Below are positions 1 through 6,078 of a stretch of 6,212 nt of DNA, one piece after another. This DNA is from Bacteroidales bacterium (GTDB lineage: Bacteria > Bacteroidota > Bacteroidia > Bacteroidales > WCHB1-69): assembly GCA_024400715.1 (NCBI GenBank), contig JAKSMH010000076.1, positions 1 through 6,212 of the forward strand, written 5' to 3'. Below the pieces are notes generated by a model that saw nothing but the letters and a program-made list of their open reading frames with translations, did not search any database and was not told the DNA's origin. Position numbers and translations under genes: made by a program. Every line of letters begins with the position of its first letter. Position 1 is the first letter of the stretch.

Positions 1-49
1 ATTTATATCACTTTATAGCAAAATTTTTGATTCATTTCAAAACAGCTTC

Positions 50-310
50 TTAGTTCTTTTTGCTGAAATTACCATATTTGCTACGGAATTTATCAACACG
101 ACCGGCGGTGTCAACCAATTTCATCTTACCGGTGAAGAATGGGTGTGATGTGTTTGAAATTTCCAATTTGATCAAGGGGTATTCCTTGCCGTCTTCCCAA
201 ACAATGGTGTCCTTCGTCGCAACAGTTGACTTGGTCATAAATGCGATTTCATTAGACATGTCTTTGAAAACCACTGTTCTATACTCTTTTGGATGAATGC
301 CTTTTTTCAT
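50..310 (-). CDS. rpmE2: 50S ribosomal protein L31, type B
   Basis: Ribosomal protein L31 belongs to the large subunit and helps bridge it to the small subunit. The 86-residue product is the usual length for the type B form. The L31 signature is intact: HPFFT at residues 56-60, nine residues, then GRVDK at 70-74. There is no cysteine anywhere, so the zinc-binding Cys cluster of type A L31 is absent and this is the zinc-independent form. The ATG at 308-310 gives the expected MKKGIHP N-terminus. Its leader is A/T-rich without a Shine-Dalgarno sequence, as is normal in Bacteroidota. A putative -7 box lies at 348-355 and an A/T palindrome at 385-402. The preceding gene ends 139 bp upstream, so rpmE2 is probably its own transcription unit. 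Identification is firm. Confidence 0.97.
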   Translation of the reverse strand: MKKGIHPKEYRTVVFKDMSNEIAFMTKSTVATKDTIVWEDGKEYPLIKLEISNTSHPFFTGKMKLVDTAGRVDKFRSKYGNFSKKN

Positions 311-347
311 TATTATTTGTTTTTAATTGTTCTCTAATTTCGGAGTG

Positions 348-355
348 CAAAAATA
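348..355 (-). promoter_or_regulatory. Putative -7 promoter box for rpmE2
   Basis: Read on the minus strand this is TATTTTTG, an exact match to the Bacteroidota -7 consensus TAnnTTTG. It would place the transcription start near 341 and give a leader of about 30 nt before the rpmE2 ATG. No convincing TTTG -33 element is seen at the usual spacing (375-378 reads TGAT on the minus strand), so the assignment rests on the -7 box and its position. Confidence 0.5.
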
Positions 356-384
356 CAAAAAATATCAATACATAATCATTTTTC

Positions 385-402
385 AATAAAATTTATTTTA
401 TT
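385..402. repeat. Perfect A/T palindrome upstream of rpmE2
   Basis: AATAAAAT, a 2-nt TT spacer, then ATTTTATT form a perfect 8-bp inverted repeat. It lies between the lipoprotein gene stop (450) and the rpmE2 -7 box, roughly 45-60 bp upstream of the inferred rpmE2 start. All pairs are A-T and there is no G/C stem, so a strong terminator is unlikely. It could be an operator, an UP-like element or chance in AT-rich DNA. Confidence 0.35.
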
Positions 403-449
403 TCTGAATGGCTGTGCGTAATATATTGATTTTTAATATTTTATGTAAA

Positions 450-884
450 TTAGTCGTCCATTTTGACGAAATTTCCGTTCAAGTCGAATTCCAATTCGAT
501 GTCGTTTCTTAGTTCGACTTCGTAACCGCGTCTGTCTTTTTTGATTTTGACGATGTCGGTTTCACTAAAGTATTGTGAGATGTATTTGCTGATGTTGGCG
601 GGAATAATCTTGGCAGGAACTTTTCCCATCACGCACTTCACTTCTTTCCATTGACCGTTTTTGTCAAATTCTATTTGATTTCCATTTTCAAAATAAACTT
701 CATATTCAGTGGAAAATCCTTCGTCAACAAAGGCGTGAGAGACTTTTTCGGAAGGAAAGTTCGTTTTGATGAAGGTTTGTGCGGCGGCGGGCAGTTGCGA
801 TACGGCGATGGGTTTGTCTGGACCCGCACACGAGGTGGCAAAGCAGAAGCAGATGGCAAAAATGCTTAATAAGATTCTTTTCAT
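450..884 (-). CDS. PepSY-like domain lipoprotein
   Basis: The product has 144 residues. The N-terminus is a lipoprotein signal peptide: a basic start (MKR), a hydrophobic stretch at about residues 4-15 and a lipobox ending ATSC, with Cys19 as the predicted lipidated residue. The residues after Cys19 (AGPDKP) lack the acidic cluster linked to surface export in Bacteroidota, so it probably faces the periplasm. The mature part is two tandem repeats, about 31-83 and 94-143. Each begins with LPA/IPA and a short helix, and each carries a YEV...EFD.NG strand motif (61-77 and 121-137). This is the layout of the Bacteroidota PepSY-like family (formerly DUF2874), whose biochemical role is unknown. Roles in protease inhibition or sensing have been proposed for PepSY relatives but nothing here tests them. 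Confidence is good for the family and low for function. Confidence 0.88.
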   Translation of the reverse strand: MKRILLSIFAICFCFATSCAGPDKPIAVSQLPAAAQTFIKTNFPSEKVSHAFVDEGFSTEYEVYFENGNQIEFDKNGQWKEVKCVMGKVPAKIIPANISKYISQYFSETDIVKIKKDRRGYEVELRNDIELEFDLNGNFVKMDD

Positions 885-917
885 GATTCGATTTTTTTAT
901 GATTATTAATGATGATG

Positions 918-925
918 CAAAAATA
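918..925 (-). promoter_or_regulatory. Putative -7 promoter box for the lipoprotein gene
   Basis: The minus strand reads TATTTTTG, identical to the boxes before rpmE2 and tgt. It starts immediately after the topB stop codon (926-928) and about 34 bp before the lipoprotein ATG (882-884). The lipoprotein gene can therefore be transcribed independently of tgt-topB. A -33 TTTG is not visible at the expected distance, which would fall inside topB. Confidence 0.45.
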
Positions 926-2869
926 CTAAAATTTTTGTCTCCACGTGCAGCCGTTTTTCCATTCCGAACAACCGTATGCGGTTTTACCTTTGATGATGTG
1001 TCCCTTGTGGCATAATGGGCAAATTTGTCCGATGATGCTGTCGGGGCTGGCATTTTGGCGGCGGTCGCTGTCGTCGCGTAGGACTTGCAACACAATGTCG
1101 TTGACCATCTGTTTGAGTTCGTCCAGAAATTGAGCCGCTGAGTATTTGTTTTGTTCTATTTCGCGGAGTTTCTTTTCCCAGATGCCGGTCAGTTCGGCAC
1201 TCTTGAGCAGTTCTTCCTTGATGAGCCCGATGAGTTCTATTCCGGTTGGGGTGGGTTCCAACGATTTTCGGATTTTGTGAATGTAGTTTCGCTTGAAAAG
1301 TGTTTCAATGATGGCGGCCCGGGTGGAAGGTCGTCCAATGCCGTTTTCCTTCAAAGCTTCCCGCAGACTTTCGTCATCTACCAGCTTGCCGGCTGTTTCC
1401 ATCGCGCGCAGCAAGGTTGCTTCGGTATAGGGTTTGGGGGCGGTGGTGGTCTTTTCGCTCAGCTTCGGCTCGTGGGGTCCGTGTTCGCCTTGGGTAAAGC
1501 TGGGTAATACGGCGTTCTCGTTTTTCTCTTCTTCTTCGCCATCTGCTTTTTCGCTTTTGTCTGCTTTTTCGCTGTTTTTGTCATTGCCGATGACCACGCG
1601 CCAGCCCGGATCCAGTATCTGCTTGCCCGTGGCTTTGAACTCCACCTTGTCAACAGCACCCAATACCGTCGTGTTTGAAACGATGCAGTCGGGGTAGAAA
1701 ACGGCGATGAAATGACGGCAGACTTCGTCATACACGTTGGCTTCCTCCGGCGAAAGTTGGAATTTAGGATTTTGCCCGGTGGGAATAATGGCGTGGTGGT
1801 CGCTAACCTTGCTGTTGTCGAAGACCTTTTTGCTTTTGGGCAATTTCTTGCCTAAGAGTGGCGCCGTCAAGCTCGCATAATTGGTGATGCCCTGTAAAAT
1901 GGACGGGCATTTGGGATAAATGTCGTCGCTGAGGTACGTCGTATCTACACGCGGGTAGGTGGTCAGCTTCTTTTCGTACAGACTTTGTATGGTTTGCAAG
2001 GTCTGCTCCGCCGAATAACTGTATTTCTTATTGCATTCCACTTGCAAAGAGGTGAGGTCGTAAAGTCGTGGCGGTGCTTCTTTTCCCTTTTTTATACTGA
2101 TGTCCGTGACGGTGAAGTCCTTGCCGACAATGTTTTGCAGGTCGGCTTGCCCGTCTTCCATGTTTTGGTATTTGCCCTTGGTGGCAGTGAAGACCGTGTC
2201 ACGATAGACGGTGGAAAGAACCCAGTAGGGCGTGGGAACGAAGTTCTTGATTTCCCAATATCGTTTGACGATGAGGGCAAGGGTGGGCGTCTGTACGCGT
2301 CCGATGGACAAAACTTGGCGGTCCTTGCCGTATTTGAGCGTGTAAAGCCGGGTGGCGTTCATCCCCAACAGCCAGTCGCCAATGGCACGCGACAGCCCTG
2401 CTTCGTAAAGTGACTGGTACGATGATTGCGCTTTCAGCTGCTTGAACCCTTTGCGAATGGCTTCTTCGGTCAGCGAGGAAATCCAACGCCGGTCAACGGG
2501 ACAGGTGGCGCGGGCCTTCTGCATCACCCAGCGCTGAATCAGCTCGCCTTCCTGGCCCGCATCCCCGCAGTTGACAATGCGGTCGGCATTTTGCATCAAT
2601 GTCTCGATGATGTGGAACTGCTTTTTGATGGACGGACTGTCGATGAGTTTGATGCCGAACTTGGACGGAATCATGGGCAGACTGCTGAATGCCCACTGCT
2701 TCCACATATTCGTATAGTCGTGCGGCTCTTTCAAGGTACATAAATGACCGAAAGTCCAAGTGACTTGGTAGCCATTGCCTTCGATATATCCATCGTGGCT
2801 TTGCTTGGCTCCTAACACATTTGCGATTTCGCGTGCGACACTCGGCTTTTCGGCGATACAGACAATCAT
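926..2869 (-). CDS. topB: DNA topoisomerase III (type IA)
   Basis: This 647-residue type IA topoisomerase passes single strands through a transient cut and helps decatenate DNA and resolve recombination intermediates. The Toprim domain (about 1-140) starts with AEKPS (6-10) and holds GDAGQEGE (102-109). The GRVQTPTL motif is at 190-197. The catalytic tyrosine is Tyr305 in TTYPRVD, which links covalently to cut DNA. SDHHAIIPT (356-364) and GIGRPSTR (510-517) are further family motifs. A charged linker at about 429-455 is rich in Glu and Lys and contains a duplicated KSEKAD-like unit. The C-terminus carries a four-cysteine zinc ribbon: Cys617, Cys620, Cys634, Cys641. Intact and full length. It follows tgt by 19 bp on the same strand, so the two are probably co-transcribed. 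It resembles the chromosomal Bacteroides enzyme rather than a plasmid copy, judging from remembered sequences. Confidence 0.97.
   Translation of the reverse strand: MIVCIAEKPSVAREIANVLGAKQSHDGYIEGNGYQVTWTFGHLCTLKEPHDYTNMWKQWAFSSLPMIPSKFGIKLIDSPSIKKQFHIIETLMQNADRIVNCGDAGQEGELIQRWVMQKARATCPVDRRWISSLTEEAIRKGFKQLKAQSSYQSLYEAGLSRAIGDWLLGMNATRLYTLKYGKDRQVLSIGRVQTPTLALIVKRYWEIKNFVPTPYWVLSTVYRDTVFTATKGKYQNMEDGQADLQNIVGKDFTVTDISIKKGKEAPPRLYDLTSLQVECNKKYSYSAEQTLQTIQSLYEKKLTTYPRVDTTYLSDDIYPKCPSILQGITNYASLTAPLLGKKLPKSKKVFDNSKVSDHHAIIPTGQNPKFQLSPEEANVYDEVCRHFIAVFYPDCIVSNTTVLGAVDKVEFKATGKQILDPGWRVVIGNDKNSEKADKSEKADGEEEEKNENAVLPSFTQGEHGPHEPKLSEKTTTAPKPYTEATLLRAMETAGKLVDDESLREALKENGIGRPSTRAAIIETLFKRNYIHKIRKSLEPTPTGIELIGLIKEELLKSAELTGIWEKKLREIEQNKYSAAQFLDELKQMVNDIVLQVLRDDSDRRQNASPDSIIGQICPLCHKGHIIKGKTAYGCSEWKNGCTWRQKF
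1542..1577. repeat. 18-bp tandem duplication within topB
   Basis: Two adjacent 18-bp units (1542-1559 and 1560-1577) share their first 14 bases, TCTGCTTTTTCGCT, and differ at two of the last four. In frame they encode a repeated six-residue Lys/Ser/Glu/Ala/Asp unit in the charged linker of topoisomerase III. The period is a multiple of three, so copy-number change would keep the gene in frame. Confidence 0.7.
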
Positions 2870-2888
2870 TATTATACAAATATTAATA

Positions 2889-4022
2889 TTATAGTCTTTG
2901 TGAAATGCGAGGTAAAATCTCGTTTTTCCAAGAGGCGAAAGTGCCTTCCTGAATCTTTTGGCGTGCCGTTTTGACTAAGTCCAAATAGAAATGCAGGTTA
3001 TGAATGCTGCCAATCATCGGCCCTAATATTTCTTCCGAAGTGTATAAGTGGCGAAGATAGGCCCGGGTGTATTCTCTGTCGGCAAAAAGATTGCTGTTGC
3101 TGTCAATGGGCGTAAAGTCGAACTTCCATTTTTCGTTTTTCATATTCATAATGCCGTCCCAAGTGAAAATCATGCCGTTGCGGCCGTTGCGGGTGGGCAT
3201 CACGCAGTCGAACATGTCCACGCCCATCGAAATGCCTTCCAAAATGTTGGCCGGTGTTCCCACGCCCATCAAGTAGCGGGGCTTGTCCTTGGGTAGCAGT
3301 CCGCAGCACAACTCGGTGATTTCGTACATCAACTCGGTCGGCTCGCCCACGGAAACGCCACCAATGGCATTGCCTTTGCGATTCATCGAACAGATGTATT
3401 CCGTGGACCGTTTGCGCAAGTCCGGGAACACGCTGCCCTGAACGATGGGAAAAAGGGTTTGTGAATAGTCGTACTTGGGTTCGGTCTCGTCGAAGTGCCT
3501 GCAGCAGCGTTTGAGCCAGCCGTGGGTGATATTCATCGATTTCTCGGCGTATTCGTGGTCGCAGGGGTAGGGCGTGCATTCGTCAAAGGCCATCACGATG
3601 TCGGCACCAATGCTGCGCTCAATCTCCATCACTTTTTCGGGACTGAACAAGTGCCGCGAACCGTCAATGTGCGATTGAAACCAAACGCCTTCCTCGGGTT
3701 TGATTTTGCGGCGGTGGCTGAGTGAAAACACCTGGTAGCCGCCACTATCGGTTAAGATGGGACGGTTCCAGCCGTTGAATCGGTGCAGGCCGCCGGCAGC
3801 TTCCAAGACTTCCAAACCCGGCCGCAGATACAAGTGGTAGGTGTTGCCTAAGATAATCTGCGCCTTGATGTCTTCCCGTACATCTTTGATATGCACGGCT
3901 TTAACAGCGCCAACAGTGCCCACGGGCATGAAAATCGGGGTCTCGATGTCGCCGTGGTCCGTGTGGATTATGCCGGCTCTGGCATTGCTTTTGGGGTCGT
4001 TATGTTGAATTATAAACTTCAT
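2889..4022 (-). CDS. tgt: tRNA-guanine transglycosylase (queuosine pathway)
   Basis: Tgt exchanges guanine 34 of GUN-anticodon tRNAs for preQ1, the step that leads to queuosine. With the ATG at 4020-4022 the product has 377 residues, normal for bacterial Tgt. A TTG at 4043 would add seven residues but lies inside the promoter box. Key residues align with the Zymomonas enzyme: Asp92 in TDSGGYQVFS, Asp147 and Cys149 in MAFDECTP, Gln195 in PIVQG, Val225 in GGVSVGE, and the nucleophile Asp272 in MFDCVMPTRNGRNG. Cys149 and Val225 are the bacterial forms, so preQ1 rather than queuine is the likely substrate. The zinc site is degenerate: the positions of the three Cys ligands are Ser310, Leu312 and Asp315, and only His341 remains. 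The gene leads a probable tgt-topB transcript. Confidence 0.97.
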   Translation of the reverse strand: MKFIIQHNDPKSNARAGIIHTDHGDIETPIFMPVGTVGAVKAVHIKDVREDIKAQIILGNTYHLYLRPGLEVLEAAGGLHRFNGWNRPILTDSGGYQVFSLSHRRKIKPEEGVWFQSHIDGSRHLFSPEKVMEIERSIGADIVMAFDECTPYPCDHEYAEKSMNITHGWLKRCCRHFDETEPKYDYSQTLFPIVQGSVFPDLRKRSTEYICSMNRKGNAIGGVSVGEPTELMYEITELCCGLLPKDKPRYLMGVGTPANILEGISMGVDMFDCVMPTRNGRNGMIFTWDGIMNMKNEKWKFDFTPIDSNSNLFADREYTRAYLRHLYTSEEILGPMIGSIHNLHFYLDLVKTARQKIQEGTFASWKNEILPRISQRL

Positions 4023-4040
4023 TTTGTTTGTAAATTTTGG

Positions 4041-4048
4041 CAAAAATA
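4041..4048 (-). promoter_or_regulatory. Putative -7 promoter box for tgt-topB
   Basis: The minus strand reads TATTTTTG, an exact TAnnTTTG match. A TTTA at 4068-4071 (minus strand) sits 19 bp upstream, close to the TTTG -33 element. The start would fall near 4035, giving a leader of about a dozen nt before the tgt ATG at 4022. This placement argues against translation from the upstream TTG at 4043. Confidence 0.55.
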
Positions 4049-4072
4049 CATCAAAATTCCCAAACTTTAAAA

Positions 4073-4080
4073 TATTTTTG
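4073..4080 (+). promoter_or_regulatory. Putative -7 promoter box for the glycosyltransferase gene
   Basis: The plus strand reads TATTTTTG, matching the Bacteroidota -7 consensus 22 bp before the glycosyltransferase ATG at 4103. No clear -33 TTTG is present at 19 bp spacing (4050-4053 reads ATCA). The box lies back to back with the tgt box at 4041-4048, so the two core promoters share the same 40 bp. Confidence 0.5.
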
Positions 4081-4102
4081 TATTTCTAAAAATATTAGTA
4101 CT

Positions 4103-5242
4103 ATGTTGGAATTGATACAATCCAATCTGCCTCTGATTTTTCTGATATGTCTTTCTGCCATAGCGTTTTTCCTCTTGTTGTATTATGTGGTTCTTTTTGT
4201 CCGATTCGCATTTCATAAGCCCAAAAAGATAAAGGATTTTCGCCAAGACCCCATATCCATCGTCATCACGGCTTCCGACCAGGCGCATCATTTGAGCCGA
4301 ACGCTCCCCGCCTTGCTGTCCCAACAGTACAACGATTTTGAGGTGATTGTGGTGAGCGATAATTCTCACGATGAAACCCAGGCCGTGGTCGAAGATTATC
4401 AAAAACAATTCTCTAATCTCGTTTTGGTCGATTTAAATTCTTCTTATTCAACCATTAAGGGAAAGAAATTTCCGCTTTCTATTGGAATCAAAGAAGCCAA
4501 ACACGAGCTGATCATTCTCACCGATGCCGATTGTGTGCCGGCTTCTCCCTACTGGTTGCAAAATATGGCCAAGCATTTTGTCAATGGCAAGCAAATCGTC
4601 CTGGGCTATTGCACTTACGAGAAAGAAAGCGGACTCTTCAACCGCCTGCTTCGTTTCGACACCCTGCAGACCGCCATCCAGTATTTCTCCTATTCTTTGG
4701 CAAAAATGACCCATATGGGCCGCGGACAAAATCTGTCCTATACCAAAAATGTGTTCTTTAAGCAGAAAGGATTCGCTTCCCATAATCATATCGAATACGG
4801 AGATGACGATATTTTTATCGGACGTGCCGCAACCCCCCAAAATTGCGATATCGAGTATTTCGAAGGTGCCTTTACCGTGGCTCGCCCCAAGGCCACTTTC
4901 CGCCGTTGGTTCAAGGAAAAGAAGGGCTATATCACGACCAGGGCTTTTTATCGTCCCAAAATCCACTTTCTGTTATCAACATTTAATTTATTGAATATAT
5001 TATTTTACGTGTTTCTGGGATTGGCCATCGCCTATTCCGTCTATACCCTTCCCATATTGATTGCCGTGGTGTCCGTCTTCTTGTTTAAAACCTTGTGCCA
5101 GTATTGCGTGTTCGGTTTCTCCGCCGCCAAGTTGAAGGAAAAGGAAATCATTCCGCATATTTTCTTTATGGATATTATCTATTCATTTCTGAGTATTTTT
5201 ATATATTTGTCAGCCAAATTCTCCAAAAACTCACTAAACTAA
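4103..5242 (+). CDS. Membrane-anchored family 2 glycosyltransferase
   Basis: The 379-residue product is an inverting GT-A fold enzyme that would add a sugar from a nucleotide donor on the cytoplasmic face of the inner membrane. A transmembrane segment spans about residues 9-33. The catalytic domain follows: PISIVITASD (50-59), LPALLSQQYNDFEVIVVSD (68-86) and the metal-binding TDAD (140-143). Later come GRGQNLSY (206-213), acidic YGDDD (232-236) and RRWFKEKKGY (267-276), which resembles the RxxRW region of related enzymes. Three further membrane segments lie at about 289-310, 313-330 and 352-369. The ATG at 4103 was chosen because an in-frame TTG at 4037 lies upstream of the promoter box. It precedes kdsA by 42 bp, suggesting a role in LPS or another envelope glycan. 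Donor and acceptor cannot be read from sequence. Confidence 0.92.
   Translation: MLELIQSNLPLIFLICLSAIAFFLLLYYVVLFVRFAFHKPKKIKDFRQDPISIVITASDQAHHLSRTLPALLSQQYNDFEVIVVSDNSHDETQAVVEDYQKQFSNLVLVDLNSSYSTIKGKKFPLSIGIKEAKHELIILTDADCVPASPYWLQNMAKHFVNGKQIVLGYCTYEKESGLFNRLLRFDTLQTAIQYFSYSLAKMTHMGRGQNLSYTKNVFFKQKGFASHNHIEYGDDDIFIGRAATPQNCDIEYFEGAFTVARPKATFRRWFKEKKGYITTRAFYRPKIHFLLSTFNLLNILFYVFLGLAIAYSVYTLPILIAVVSVFLFKTLCQYCVFGFSAAKLKEKEIIPHIFFMDIIYSFLSIFIYLSAKFSKNSLN
5202..5209 (+). promoter_or_regulatory. Possible internal -7 box for kdsA
   Basis: TATATTTG matches TAnnTTTG within the last codons of the glycosyltransferase gene, about 75 bp before the kdsA ATG. It sits in DNA coding for a membrane segment, where A/T-rich matches arise easily, and no -33 element is seen. 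It could give kdsA an independent promoter but is weak evidence. Confidence 0.2.
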
Positions 5243-5248
5243 GCACGC

Positions 5249-5280
5249 ACAATTTTTAGTTACATTATACCGTAAATTGT
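5249..5280 (+). repeat. Short inverted repeat in the kdsA leader
   Basis: ACAATTT at 5249-5255 and AAATTGT at 5274-5280 form a 7-bp inverted repeat with an 18-nt spacer, ending four bases before the kdsA ATG. A hairpin here would be weak (one G-C pair) but would cover the translation start region. It may be chance. Confidence 0.2.
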
Positions 5281-5284
5281 TAAA

Positions 5285-6061
5285 ATGGATACGAATTTTT
5301 TCTTGATAGCCGGCCCTTGCGTCGTTGAAGGCGAAGAAATTACACTTTTTATTGCTCGTGAAATCAAAAAGATATGCGAGGAGTTGGGTATCCCGTTTTA
5401 TTTTAAGGCCTCTTACAAAAAGGCCAACCGCTCGTCGTTGAATTCTTTCACGGGTATCGGCAATGAAGAGGCATTGGCGGTCCTCGCTAAGGTGAAAGCC
5501 GACGTTGACGTGCCCATTGTGACGGACATTCATACGGAACAGGAGGCGGCGTGGGCTGCTCAAGTAGCCGATGTGCTGCAAATCCCGGCATTCTTGTGCC
5601 GTCAGACCGATTTGCTCGTAGCAGCGGCCCGGACGGGAAAAGTGGTCAATATCAAGAAGGGACAGTTTATGTCGCCCGAAGCGATGCGTTTCGCGGTCGA
5701 AAAGGTGCGCGCTGCCGGCAACGAACAAGTGCTGATTACAGAACGCGGAACGACTTTCGGCTATACCGACCTGGTTGTGGATTTTCGAGGTGTTAAGGAA
5801 CTGAAAACCAATGCCTGCCCGGTCGTTTGCGATGCTACCCACTCGTTGCAGCAGCCCAACCAGCTCAAGGGCGTTACGGGCGGCCGACCGGATTTGATTG
5901 AAACGATGGCCAAGGCAGCGGTGGCGGTCGGCTTCGACGGCTTGTTTATGGAAACCCACCCCGAACCGGCCAAGGCCTTGTCCGATGGTGCCAATATGCT
6001 TCCGCTGAGTCAGTTACACGATTTGCTGCTGAAGTTGGTGCGCATTAGAAAAGCCCTATAA
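5285..6061 (+). CDS. kdsA: KDO-8-phosphate synthase (metal-dependent type)
   Basis: KdsA condenses phosphoenolpyruvate with arabinose 5-phosphate to give 3-deoxy-D-manno-octulosonate 8-phosphate, the precursor of KDO in the LPS inner core; it is cytoplasmic. The 258-residue product is full length and starts MDTNFFLIAGPC, like the short bacterial forms. Substrate-binding motifs are present: KASYKKANRSS (41-51), TDIH (80-83), QIPAFLCRQTDLL (99-111), KKGQF (124-128), ERGTTFGY (153-160) and DATHS (183-187). All four metal ligands of the Aquifex-type enzyme are present one residue along: Cys12, His186, Glu223, Asp234. The metal-free E. coli enzyme has Asn in place of the Cys. Probably co-transcribed with the upstream glycosyltransferase; its coding end lies close to a possible convergent gene. 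Confidence 0.97.
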   Translation: MDTNFFLIAGPCVVEGEEITLFIAREIKKICEELGIPFYFKASYKKANRSSLNSFTGIGNEEALAVLAKVKADVDVPIVTDIHTEQEAAWAAQVADVLQIPAFLCRQTDLLVAAARTGKVVNIKKGQFMSPEAMRFAVEKVRAAGNEQVLITERGTTFGYTDLVVDFRGVKELKTNACPVVCDATHSLQQPNQLKGVTGGRPDLIETMAKAAVAVGFDGLFMETHPEPAKALSDGANMLPLSQLHDLLLKLVRIRKAL

Positions 6062-6078
6062 TACGCTGCCGTCGTCGT

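Noticed and set aside
1..49. CAAAATTTTTG as a possible terminator hairpin after rpmE2
   Set aside because: The symmetric core has no usable loop and only one G-C pair; it is typical AT-rich spacer sequence.
1985..2413. Plus-strand open frames opposite topB and tgt, up to about 142 codons
   Set aside because: Composition reflects the codon pattern of the minus-strand genes; no family resemblance and no promoter or leader signal.
4020..4043. Longer tgt product starting at a TTG (4043), adding seven residues
   Set aside because: The extension is not part of the Tgt family N-terminus, and the TTG falls inside the putative -7 box; the ATG at 4022 gives the usual MKF start.
4037..4102. Longer glycosyltransferase product starting at a TTG (4037)
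   Set aside because: The extra 22 residues are low-complexity translation of an A/T-rich promoter region and lie upstream of the plus-strand -7 box; the ATG at 4103 is directly followed by the membrane anchor.
5234..5959. Long minus-strand open frame of 241 codons opposite kdsA
   Set aside because: It is the antisense shadow of a well-conserved gene, is rich in Arg/His, and shows no recognisable domain.
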